In this document: piece by piece, positions 15,551-21,868 of the stretch
Numbering within the stretch: position 1 is the first letter of the stretch
Layout of the letters: every line of letters begins with the position of its first letter
Assembly: GCA_019245115.1 (NCBI GenBank)
Contig: JAFARZ010000329.1
Location: 1-33,990 of the forward strand
Reading direction: 5' to 3'
DNA from: Streptosporangiaceae bacterium
GTDB lineage: Bacteria > Actinomycetota > Actinomycetes > Streptosporangiales > Streptosporangiaceae
DNA: 33,990 bases
Made by a program: the position numbers and the translations under genes
Notes under the pieces: generated by a model
Seen by the model: the letters and a program-made list of their open reading frames with translations, nothing else
Told to the model about the DNA's origin: nothing
The model's database searches: none

Positions 15551-15589
15551 TGTGACGCGGTTGTGACAATCTCAGGACCGGTTCATGAC
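15551..15589 (+). promoter_or_regulatory. Four 11-bp-phased half-sites, candidate response-regulator operator
   Basis: TGTGAC (15551), TGTGAC (15562), CAGGAC (15573) and CATGAC (15584) follow one another at exact 11-bp steps, each ending in GAC. Direct repeats one helical turn apart are the usual binding pattern of OmpR/PhoB-family regulators. The site lies about 50 bp upstream of the response-regulator start, which suggests autoregulation. The two middle half-sites recur at 17509-17525. Confidence 0.6.
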
Positions 15590-15637
15590 ATCGGTGCCGT
15601 GTAGTCAGGGGCAGCGACACGGACATAATGGCAGGTG

Positions 15638-16312
15638 ATGGCTACCGTACTGCTGGTCGAGGACGATCCGGCCGCCCGGCAAGGCCTGGAGCTGGCTTTG
15701 CGCCGTCTCGGCTACGGGGTTCGTACCGCCGAGACAGGTGAGGCGGCGCTTCGCGACTTCCGCGACACCGCCGCGGACGTCGTGGTGCTCGACGTGATGC
15801 TCCCGGGACTGGACGGCTTCGAGGTATGCCGGCGGCTGCGCCGCGGCAGCGACATCCCGGTCATCATGCTGACCGCACGGGGCGACGACCTGGACATCGT
15901 CGGGGGCCTGGAGGCCGGGGCCGACGATTATGTCGTGAAACCGGTGGAACCGCGCGTGCTCGACGCCCGCATCCGCGCGGTGATACGCCGGACCGCTCTG
16001 ACTGGCTCGCCAGCGGAGACCTACGGTGAGCTCATGATCGACCGCGGCTCGCTGATCGTCCGGCGAGCCAGCCGGGATGTCTCGCTGACCCCTACCGAGC
16101 TGAGGCTGCTGCTGGTCCTGTCCGGCTCGCCGCGGCAGGTGTTCTCGCGTGAGCAGCTTCTCGGCCTGGTCTGGGAGCACGATTATCTGGGGGACTCCCG
16201 GCTGGTGGACGCGTGCGTGCAGCGACTGCGGGCCAAGATCGAGACCGACACTTCCCAGCCGCGCTATATCCAGACGGTTCGCGGGTTCGGGTACCGGTTC
16301 GGACCGGTATAA
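15638..16312 (+). CDS. OmpR-family two-component response regulator
   Basis: 224-residue response regulator. The receiver domain (1-115) has the acidic pair D9/D10 (VLLVEDDP), phosphoacceptor D52 (VVLDVMLPGLDG) and K101 (YVVKPVEP), all intact. The C-terminal winged helix (about 125-223) shows VSLTPTELRLLLVLSGSP, SREQLLGLVW, DSRLVDACVQRLRAKIE and IQTVRGFGYRFG. It should bind DNA as a dimer on direct repeats when phosphorylated by the kinase encoded 22 bp downstream. I use the ATG at 15638; a GTG directly before it (15635) is equally possible, and both have only a weak SD. Similar pairs in streptomycetes (CseBC, AfsQ1Q2 types) respond to envelope or metabolic stress; which signal this pair reads is unknown. 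Confidence 0.95.
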   Translation: MATVLLVEDDPAARQGLELALRRLGYGVRTAETGEAALRDFRDTAADVVVLDVMLPGLDGFEVCRRLRRGSDIPVIMLTARGDDLDIVGGLEAGADDYVVKPVEPRVLDARIRAVIRRTALTGSPAETYGELMIDRGSLIVRRASRDVSLTPTELRLLLVLSGSPRQVFSREQLLGLVWEHDYLGDSRLVDACVQRLRAKIETDTSQPRYIQTVRGFGYRFGPV

Positions 16313-16334
16313 CCACGGACAGGAGGGACATCCG

Positions 16335-17471
16335 GTGCGAAGGCGCCTGATCGTCGCGTTCATCGTCATCGCGCTGCTGTCAGCCGTTGCCTCGTCATGG
16401 TTCCACACCTTGATAGAGGCTTACCGCCTCCCCGGCTGGCTGGATGAAGTGATTTTCGGGCCTGGCTGGCTGCGGAACCTGGTACACACCCTTCCCGGGC
16501 AGCCAGCACCCCACCCGATCCGCCACACTGCTCTGGTCTTCTTCGGGGTGGAGGCCGGGTTGCTGCTCGCGATGATCGCCGCTCTTGCCATCACCGCTTC
16601 CCGCCGGGTTCTGCTGCCCGTCCGGCGGCTGGCCCATGCCGCGACGCGGATGTCCGGTGGTGACCTGTCGGTCCGGATCGAGCCGCAGCGCGTGGACGAA
16701 CTCGCTCAGCTGGTCACCTCGTTCAACGGGATGGCTTCCGCCTTGGAGGACAAGGTGGGTGAGCTGGAGCGGATGGCGGCGCACGCCCGCCAGTTCGCCG
16801 GCGATGTGTCCCATGAGCTGCGGACCCCGCTGACCGCGATGACGGCGGTAACCGACATCCTCCACGAGCACCCGGAGCTGACCGGGGACGCCGCGGCGGC
16901 CGCGGGGCTGGTCCGGCAGGAGGTGCTCCACCTCAACCGGCTGGTTGAGGACCTCATCGAGATCTCCCGCTTCGACGCTGGTACCGCGCGGCTCGTGACC
17001 GATGAAATAGATGTCGCGAACGCCGTCGGCCAGTGCCTGCGAGCGCGGGGCTGGTTCAACGTGGGCACTGATGTGGCCGCGGGCCTGACCGCACGCCTGG
17101 ACCGCCGTCGTTTCGATGTCGTCCTGGCCAACCTCGTCGGCAACGCCCTGCGTCATGGCGGGCCGCCGGTGACCGTGCGGGTCGGCATCCGGCCAGGCGG
17201 CGCGGGTGACGAGCAGCTGGCCATGGAAGTACGAGACCACGGCCATGGGCTGCCCTCCGCCGCGATCCCGTACGTATTCGACCGGTTCTACAAGGCCGAC
17301 ACGGCGCGGGCGCGTTCTGAGGGGAGCGGCCTGGGCCTGGCGATCGCCTGGGAGAACGCGCGCCTCCATGGCGGCCACATCCACGCGGCCAACCACCCGG
17401 ACGGCGGCGCGGTATTCACCGTGAGCCTCCCGCTGAACGCGCCGGGATCTGTTCCGGCTGCTCGCGCATAG
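16335..17471 (+). CDS. Sensor histidine kinase (HAMP-HisKA-HATPase)
   Basis: 378-residue membrane kinase, partner of the preceding regulator. Two membrane segments (about 5-23, LIVAFIVIALLSAVASSWF, and about 73-95, ending LLLAMIAALAITA) flank a small external loop of about 50 residues. A HAMP linker (RRVLLPVRRLAHAATRMSGG) follows, then the H-box DVSHELRTPLTAM with H160, the N-box LANLVGNALRHG, the G1 box VRDHGHGLP with F-box FDRFYKAD, and the G2 box GSGLGLAIAWENARLHGG. All catalytic boxes are complete. The GTG at 16335-16337 has AGGAGGG 7 nt upstream, which decides the start over the much longer open frame. The short sensor loop argues for sensing at or in the membrane rather than binding a large ligand. 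Confidence 0.95.
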   Translation: MRRRLIVAFIVIALLSAVASSWFHTLIEAYRLPGWLDEVIFGPGWLRNLVHTLPGQPAPHPIRHTALVFFGVEAGLLLAMIAALAITASRRVLLPVRRLAHAATRMSGGDLSVRIEPQRVDELAQLVTSFNGMASALEDKVGELERMAAHARQFAGDVSHELRTPLTAMTAVTDILHEHPELTGDAAAAAGLVRQEVLHLNRLVEDLIEISRFDAGTARLVTDEIDVANAVGQCLRARGWFNVGTDVAAGLTARLDRRRFDVVLANLVGNALRHGGPPVTVRVGIRPGGAGDEQLAMEVRDHGHGLPSAAIPYVFDRFYKADTARARSEGSGLGLAIAWENARLHGGHIHAANHPDGGAVFTVSLPLNAPGSVPAARA

Positions 17472-17508
17472 TCGGAGGCGCGGGCCCTCGGCCACGCTGT
17501 CGATCAAC

Positions 17509-17525
17509 CGTGACACTCTCAGGAC
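17509..17525 (+). promoter_or_regulatory. Second copy of the response-regulator half-sites
   Basis: CGTGAC (17509) and CAGGAC (17520) lie 11 bp apart, and GTGACACTCTCAGGAC (17510-17525) matches GTGACAATCTCAGGAC at 15563-15578 with a single mismatch. It lies about 220 bp before the secreted-repeat lipoprotein, just after the kinase gene. A separate palindrome GGTTTCAAACC lies at 17649-17659. The rest of 17472-17745 is GC-rich and shows no gene. Confidence 0.55.
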
Positions 17526-17745
17526 GGCGCGCGCACACCCGCGCCCGAGCCTGAGCCCCGCACTCACAGCGCACCACCACGCCTGCCCCATCCCGGCGCG
17601 ATCCCGCACGCGACCCCGCACCGGCCCCCGGGAGATTTTGTCGCGCGGGGTTTCAAACCATTCCGGCACTCGTTCCGTATTTAAGGGTGGAGCGGCATGA
17701 CACGCGGGCCCTCGGTCGGCCCGCGCTCCCAGGGAAGGATCTTTC

Positions 17746-18330
17746 ATGCTCTCCAGGACCTCAGTGCGCAGGACTGGTCTCGGTCTCACGCTCGCCGCCG
17801 TGGCGATGGTGGCCGCCGCCTGCAGCAGCGCGTCAACTAGCAGTGCGCCGGCGGCCGCTGGTTCGACGGCCACCAGCTCCGCGCCGTCCGCATCGGGCTC
17901 CGGGGCGTCAAGCACGGCGGCCTCGAGCTCGGCGGCCTCGGGCTCGAGTTCGGCGGCCTCGGGTTCGACGCTGGCCCTGAAGACGGAATCAGGCAGCCCG
18001 GGCATCTGGCTCACGAACTCGTCTGGCCGGGCGCTGTACGCCTACACCAAGGACAAGGGATCGACCTCCGTGTGCTACAACGCGTGTGCCACGGCCTGGC
18101 CCCCGCTCCTGGCCACCGGTCCAGTGACCATATCCGGGAAGTACACGGTGCCAAGCGACCTGGGTACCACCACCCGGACCGACGGCACGAAGCAGGTCAC
18201 GTACGGCGGCCACCCGCTGTATTACTTCGCGGGTGACACCGCTGCCGGCCAGACGAAGGGCCAGGGCATTGGCAAGGTATGGTTCCTCGTCGGGCCGGTC
18301 GCCAACATCATGAACGGCACGAAGCCGTAA
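17746..18330 (+). CDS. Secreted-repeat lipoprotein (COG4315/PF03640-like)
   Basis: 194-residue lipoprotein. The signal LTLAAVAMVAAAC ends in a lipobox Cys (about residue 26). A Ser/Ala/Gly-rich linker of about 48 residues spans the cell wall; it is encoded by imperfect tandem repeats at about 17916-17968, so its length may vary between strains. The folded part has two copies of the 'secreted repeat': ALYAYTKDKG with CYNACATAWPPL, and HPLYYFAGDTAAGQT ending VWFLVGP. The conserved Cys pair may form a disulfide or bind a ligand; the function of this family is not established. The start has GGGAAGGA about 8 nt upstream. A likely response-regulator site upstream links it to the adjacent two-component system, as target or accessory sensor. 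Confidence 0.88.
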   Translation: MLSRTSVRRTGLGLTLAAVAMVAAACSSASTSSAPAAAGSTATSSAPSASGSGASSTAASSSAASGSSSAASGSTLALKTESGSPGIWLTNSSGRALYAYTKDKGSTSVCYNACATAWPPLLATGPVTISGKYTVPSDLGTTTRTDGTKQVTYGGHPLYYFAGDTAAGQTKGQGIGKVWFLVGPVANIMNGTKP

Positions 18331-18386
18331 CGGCCGGCTGATCGCTGGCTCTACCTTGCGGCGGGCGGACGATGGATACTGTCGGC

Positions 18387-18632
18387 ATGGACGAGACGAC
18401 GGTGACACGCCCTGAGATTTCACCCGAGATCCGGGAGGCGGCGCGGGCTGCCGGTGGCGGGTGGCTCGATGAGGTCGTCGGTGACCACAAGCCGCCAGTG
18501 CCTCCCAGGTTCATCAAGGGAGCCTGGCGGCTCGACGCCAGCGGCGAACTGACCGGCGAGTATGTCGCCAACCCGGAATACGGGCGCCGGGAGATCCGCT
18601 GCCCGTACGCCGGCAGCCGCACCCGCGCCTGA
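18387..18632 (+). CDS. Small hypothetical protein (81 aa)
   Basis: An ORF with strongly G/C third positions and protein-like composition: MDETTVTRPEISPEIREAAR, GGGWLDEVVGDHKPPVPP, RFIKGAWRLDASGELTGEYV and NPEYGRREIRC. No signal peptide or membrane segment; it is likely cytosolic. I chose the ATG at 18387; an ATG at 18372 adds five residues and is equally weak in SD. It lies 56 bp after the lipoprotein gene and could be co-transcribed with it. I do not recognise the family and assign no function. Confidence 0.6.
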   Translation: MDETTVTRPEISPEIREAARAAGGGWLDEVVGDHKPPVPPRFIKGAWRLDASGELTGEYVANPEYGRREIRCPYAGSRTRA

Positions 18633-18656
18633 TTCGCGCCTGCAGGGTTTCACACA

Positions 18657-18722
18657 GGGCGTGCCCTCCCGTCATTCAGGGCGTGCCGTCCCGCCATTGA
18701 GTGCTTGCGTTCCCGCCATTCA
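18657..18722 (+). repeat. Three 22-bp tandem repeats
   Basis: Units at 18657-18678, 18679-18700 and 18701-18722 share the core TGC(C/G)(C/T)TCCCG(T/C)CATT(C/G)A. They end 2 bp before repeat copy A. A degenerate single unit (TGCGGCACCCGCCTTTCA, about 21502-21519) precedes repeat copy B in the same relative position, so the tandem unit belongs to the larger element. Confidence 0.65.
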
Positions 18723-18724
18723 AC

Positions 18725-18847
18725 GTGGAAATTTCGTGCTGACTGGAAATTTACCGGCCGTATTCGTACATTAAATTTCCGCAGAGCACGAATGTTCCGC
18801 CTTAATCGGCACCTAATTCGAGGCTTATCGGACATCCAGGGCAATCC
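18725..18847 (+). repeat. 123-bp dispersed repeat, copy A, with nested hairpin
   Basis: Aligns without gaps to 21532-21654; by hand count about three quarters of positions match, with blocks ATTCGTACA, TTTCCG, TGTTCCG, CTTAATC and CGGACATC intact. Copy A folds: TTCGTGCT (18733-18740) pairs with AGCACGAA (18785-18792), and inside it GGAAATTT (18745-18752) pairs with AAATTTCC (18773-18780). Function unknown; a structured RNA, a protein-binding site or a small mobile element are candidates. Confidence 0.75.
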
Positions 18848-18908
18848 GCAGCGGCGTGAAGCCCGGGCCTTCGCTCCGGCTGTGCCGCTCCAGAATCGGC
18901 CATGTGCC

Positions 18909-18940
18909 CGGGCCGCCCGGCTCCAGAGCCGGGCGGCCCG
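18909..18940. terminator. Strong GC hairpin, probable terminator of the 19.0-21.2 kb gene
   Basis: CGGGCCGCCCGGCTC (18909-18923) and GAGCCGGGCGGCCCG (18926-18940) are perfectly complementary over 15 bp, with almost no loop. It lies about 60 bp beyond the minus-strand stop at 19001. There is no T-run, which is common for actinomycete terminators. It may act on both strands. Confidence 0.6.
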
Positions 18941-19000
18941 TCTGCGTGTCTACATTGTCCGGGATATGCCGATTACTTTCTGTCGGACGTACAGGGTCGG

Positions 19001-21220
19001 TTACGGTACGACGTAGTTGACCGAGGTGCCCCAGTTGGCCCGGTCGTCCCTCGTCCCGCCGCAGGTTCGCAGCGTCAGCGTGAAGTCAGCGCCGGTGCAG
19101 TTCGGGAACTGGATGTACTCGTTGGCGAAATAGATCCTCCCGGTCCCGGGCAGGAACACGCCCTCGCTGTAGTCGCCCCAGCGCGGCCGGGTGCGGCCAG
19201 GGAATCCCTGGTACTCGGAAAAGCCGTCCTGCGGCGATTGGCCGAGGTCGGCGATGTTGATCGCCGACCCTAGTACGCCGTTCGACGAGCTGGTCAGGCG
19301 GCCGTAGGCGGTGCTGGGGAAGAAGCCCCCGTTGTCCGCCCCGGTAGGCCCGCCGTTTCCGGTCAGGGTGAACAGGACAATGGCCCGGCCGTTTCCGCCG
19401 TCCTGGTAGCGGAAGCCCTCGGCGGCAAGGGCCGACATCGTCAGGTCCTCGTGCTGTGGCGAGACATACGACTGGCTGCTGAGGCTGAAGACCCCGTGCC
19501 GGTCGAAGCCGCTGGTGCCGACGACCCAGTAGACGACGCCCTGGTGCGCCTCTGGGGCCTGCTCCGAGGAGAACGTCTGGTTGATTCCCGTCTCGGAGGA
19601 GGTCCACAGCTGGCCCTGAGCCTGCGAGGCCTGGGTGACGCCGTCGCCGTTGGTGGCGATCGCGCCCTCCGGACAGCTCGCGGGCGGCGGGGTGCCCGTG
19701 CTCAGGCCGGCCGCTCCGCATTCGTCGCCCAGCGGGATCGGGCCGGCCTTCTGCGCTGCCCGGCTTCCGTTGTTGTAGGAGAGCACGTTGGAGAACAGCT
19801 GACCGCCGAACTGTATGCGGCCGCAGGCGGCGCAGTTGCGGCTGTTCAGGCCATGCAGGCCGGTCCAGTCGAAGACGGCGAGCCGGTTGTCGCCCTGCCC
19901 GAGGAAGTCGAGAGTCGCGAGCATGAACGCGGAGCCGTCGTGACTGTCGTCGAACTGGGACGGGTCTGGCGGCTGCGCTGGAATCACCTGTATCCAGCAC
20001 GTGACGCCGGGGCTCTGGGACTGGTTATCGGAGAAGCATGTGCCGTCGGGCGTCGGCAGCAGGCCCATGTTCTCGATGGCGACGTTGAAACCTACGTTCG
20101 GGCTTCCGTCGGGCTCGGTGACGGGCTGCCCTTCCTCCATCGCGTTCTTGTCAAACGCGAACTCCTGCGCTCCGTTGAAGGATCCGCCGCCCAGGCCAGG
20201 ATTATTCGGGTTGAGCGGGAACTCGTCGTACATCATGAGGAACGCGTCTCGCGAGGTCGCGATCTTCGCGAAGTCGTTGAGCAGGTTAGGTGCTCCCGGC
20301 TCGGCCTGGTTGTAATTGGCGTTGAGGAAGTACACGTTGTAGGGGCCGAACGGGTTGGAGCCCACGGTCACCGCGATGGCCTCGAAACACTTATTGGCCA
20401 CGCCGGCGAAGCAGCCCACGAACGGACCGCCGGACGCCTCGGTGCTGGCAGATGCGATTTCGGTGAAGAACCAGTGGCCGCCGTGGTCGGCGTCAAAGAC
20501 GCACGAGGGATCCCCGCCGCTGCTCCAGCCGCGGCCGGTGAGTCCCATCACGGTGTCCAGCGGGATCGGTGCGGACAATCGATGCAAAGCTGTGTCGAAG
20601 ACCATGATCTCGCCGATGTTGTTGGCCTCGACGACTTCGCCCCTTCCGGCACACAGGCCCTGGTCCGGGGGCTCGATGTCGCCCTGCGGGTTGGTGGGCA
20701 GCGTACCGCTGTCGACCGCGTTCAGGCCCTTGACGCCGACGGCGCCGCCCGCCGAAGAGCTGACCGTGTCGCAGCCAGGGCCCAGCGGCTGGCAGCTCAC
20801 GGTCGGGACGGCGGCGCTCGCTGACCCGGAGGTGGAGCGGACCGCGCTGGCCCGCGGGAGCACGGGTAGCGGCATGGTGTGCTGCCCTGGCGCCTGGGCC
20901 GGCTGGCGGCCGGCAGCCGGCCCGGATGCCGAAGACTGAGTGGATGGCGTGCGGAAGGGGCCGGTGAGCAGGGAACAGCTCGCCGCGGCACATCCGGCCG
21001 CGGCCGGTCCGGTGAAGGTTGGCGGGAACTGTCCCAGGCTTGCCGGCGATGTGCCGCCCGGGGCCGAGGTGGCCGCGGCCCTCGATTGACCGCTGGCGGC
21101 GGGGGACGCGGGAGAAGCCGTCGCCGCACCAGAGGTGGTGGTGAGCAGCGCGACCAGCAAGGACAGCAGCGAAAGCACCGCGGCCGCCCGATGGAGGCGT
21201 TTGTTTCTCCTGTTTGGCAT
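19001..21220 (-). CDS. Large secreted protein of unknown function
   Basis: 739-residue exported protein. A basic start MPNRRNKRLHRAAA and hydrophobic core VLSLLSLLVALLTTTSG form a Sec signal. A low-complexity Ala/Ser/Pro-rich stretch (about 30-140) follows, then a large globular part containing NPQGDIEPPDQGLCAGRG, EANNIGEIMVFDT, DPSCVFDADHGGHWFFTE, LATLDFLGQGDNRLAVFDWT and, near the end, RTRPRWGDYSEGVFLPG with IYFANEYIQFPNC. The repeated W/F-D and beta-strand pattern suggests a beta-propeller-like extracellular protein, as in long actinomycete secreted proteins of unassigned role; about a dozen Cys residues suggest disulfides. The ATG has GGAGGG 3-4 nt upstream. It is bracketed by the two 123-bp repeats, which could mark it as a mobile or jointly regulated unit. 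No catalytic motif was recognised. Confidence 0.85.
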   Translation of the reverse strand: MPNRRNKRLHRAAAVLSLLSLLVALLTTTSGAATASPASPAASGQSRAAATSAPGGTSPASLGQFPPTFTGPAAAGCAAASCSLLTGPFRTPSTQSSASGPAAGRQPAQAPGQHTMPLPVLPRASAVRSTSGSASAAVPTVSCQPLGPGCDTVSSSAGGAVGVKGLNAVDSGTLPTNPQGDIEPPDQGLCAGRGEVVEANNIGEIMVFDTALHRLSAPIPLDTVMGLTGRGWSSGGDPSCVFDADHGGHWFFTEIASASTEASGGPFVGCFAGVANKCFEAIAVTVGSNPFGPYNVYFLNANYNQAEPGAPNLLNDFAKIATSRDAFLMMYDEFPLNPNNPGLGGGSFNGAQEFAFDKNAMEEGQPVTEPDGSPNVGFNVAIENMGLLPTPDGTCFSDNQSQSPGVTCWIQVIPAQPPDPSQFDDSHDGSAFMLATLDFLGQGDNRLAVFDWTGLHGLNSRNCAACGRIQFGGQLFSNVLSYNNGSRAAQKAGPIPLGDECGAAGLSTGTPPPASCPEGAIATNGDGVTQASQAQGQLWTSSETGINQTFSSEQAPEAHQGVVYWVVGTSGFDRHGVFSLSSQSYVSPQHEDLTMSALAAEGFRYQDGGNGRAIVLFTLTGNGGPTGADNGGFFPSTAYGRLTSSSNGVLGSAINIADLGQSPQDGFSEYQGFPGRTRPRWGDYSEGVFLPGTGRIYFANEYIQFPNCTGADFTLTLRTCGGTRDDRANWGTSVNYVVP

Positions 21221-21531
21221 TAACCCTCCATTGCGGAATTACGCACCTCGGGGGACTGAGGCGCAGAATGCGGGCTCTCGACACCCGAGGTCCGTGCGGG
21301 GGGCCCGCGCAGCCGGCAGCGGCTCAAGCATCCGCTACGGCATAGCGCCGTTATCGTCCGGCGAGACGAACTGCCCGTCAACCCCCAGAAACGCACATTG
21401 ATGGACAGGTGCGATCGGCCGGCTCCGGCTCACGAAGTTTTCACGGGCTTGTGGCCGCGCGCCGGCTCGCCGCCCCGGCCGGCGCCGTGGCCCCTCCCTC
21501 CATGCGGCACCCGCCTTTCACCTCCAATAGC

Positions 21532-21654
21532 GCGGAAATCTGGTGCTGCACGGAACTTTACCTGCCGAATTCGTACACTATTTTTCCGTCTAGCACAGAT
21601 GTTCCGTCTTAATCCAAACCCTGTTCGTTCCTTACCGGACATCAAAGTCAATCC
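21532..21654 (+). repeat. 123-bp dispersed repeat, copy B
   Basis: Same orientation as copy A, 2807 bp away, aligned without gaps. The outer stem is kept in a variant form: ATCT-G-GTGCT (21538-21547) with AGCACAGAT (21592-21600), one bulged G. The inner stem shrinks to GGAA (21552-21555) with TTCC (21584-21587). It lies about 310 bp upstream of the minus-strand secreted-protein start and 215 bp upstream of the lectin-like gene. Confidence 0.75.
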
Positions 21655-21729
21655 AGTAACACCGCGGCTCCGACCCGCAACTGGCCACACGCCCCCCAAC
21701 GGGAGACAGACTATGGCTTTCAAGCCCAG

Positions 21730-21763
21730 TAAAGACGGTTTAAAGAGGCCCTAAAGACCGTCT
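21730..21763 (+). promoter_or_regulatory. Three 11-bp-phased TAAAGA direct repeats
   Basis: TAAAGA occurs at 21730, 21741 and 21752, exactly 11 bp apart, with a weaker fourth copy (TTCAAG) at 21719. AGACGGT (21733-21739) and ACCGTCT (21757-21763) also form an inverted pair around it. Phased hexa/heptamers are the recognition pattern of SARP and OmpR-fold activators. The array lies about 110-140 bp before the lectin-like gene; an AfsR-like regulator is the next gene but one feature away. Confidence 0.5.
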
Positions 21764-21794
21764 GGCCGATCCTGGAGAGAGATCGCTTAACCGC

Positions 21795-21808
21795 TCCAGC
21801 TAGCTGGA
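21795..21808. promoter_or_regulatory. 14-bp perfect palindrome, candidate operator
   Basis: TCCAGCTAGCTGGA is fully self-complementary and lies about 50 bp upstream of the SD of the lectin-like gene, between the phased repeats and the start codon. A dimeric repressor site is the simplest reading. No second copy was noticed. Confidence 0.35.
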
Positions 21809-21868
21809 CAAATTCGTCTTTAGGTGGGGTAACCATGGCACCATCCTCATTCGCTTCGGAGGAAACAA

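Larger units (their letters stand above)
18633..19000. other. Intergenic region rich in repeats
   Basis: 368 bp without a gene, between a plus-strand gene and the 3' end of the large minus-strand secreted-protein gene. It contains three 22-bp tandem units (18657-18722), repeat copy A (18725-18847) and a strong GC hairpin (18909-18940). The centre is clearly AT-richer than the surrounding genes. Open frames across it have no SD and no family features. Confidence 0.75.
21221..21868. other. Divergent intergenic region with repeat B and operator-like sites
   Basis: 648 bp between two divergently transcribed secreted-protein genes, with no convincing gene. It holds repeat copy B (21532-21654), three TAAAGA direct repeats at 11-bp steps (21730-21757) inside a hairpin, and a 14-bp perfect palindrome (21795-21808). 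The lectin-gene SD (GGAGG) lies at 21858-21862. The left part (21221-21500) is GC-rich and should contain the minus-strand promoter, which I could not place. Confidence 0.7.

Noticed and set aside
18650..18844. Conserved short peptide encoded on the minus strand of both 123-bp repeats (about 21430-21723 for the second), sharing LRRNI and VRIR
   Set aside because: Both strands translate to similar peptides because the DNA itself is repeated. The frames share no stop, no SD is present, and substitutions are not concentrated at third positions.
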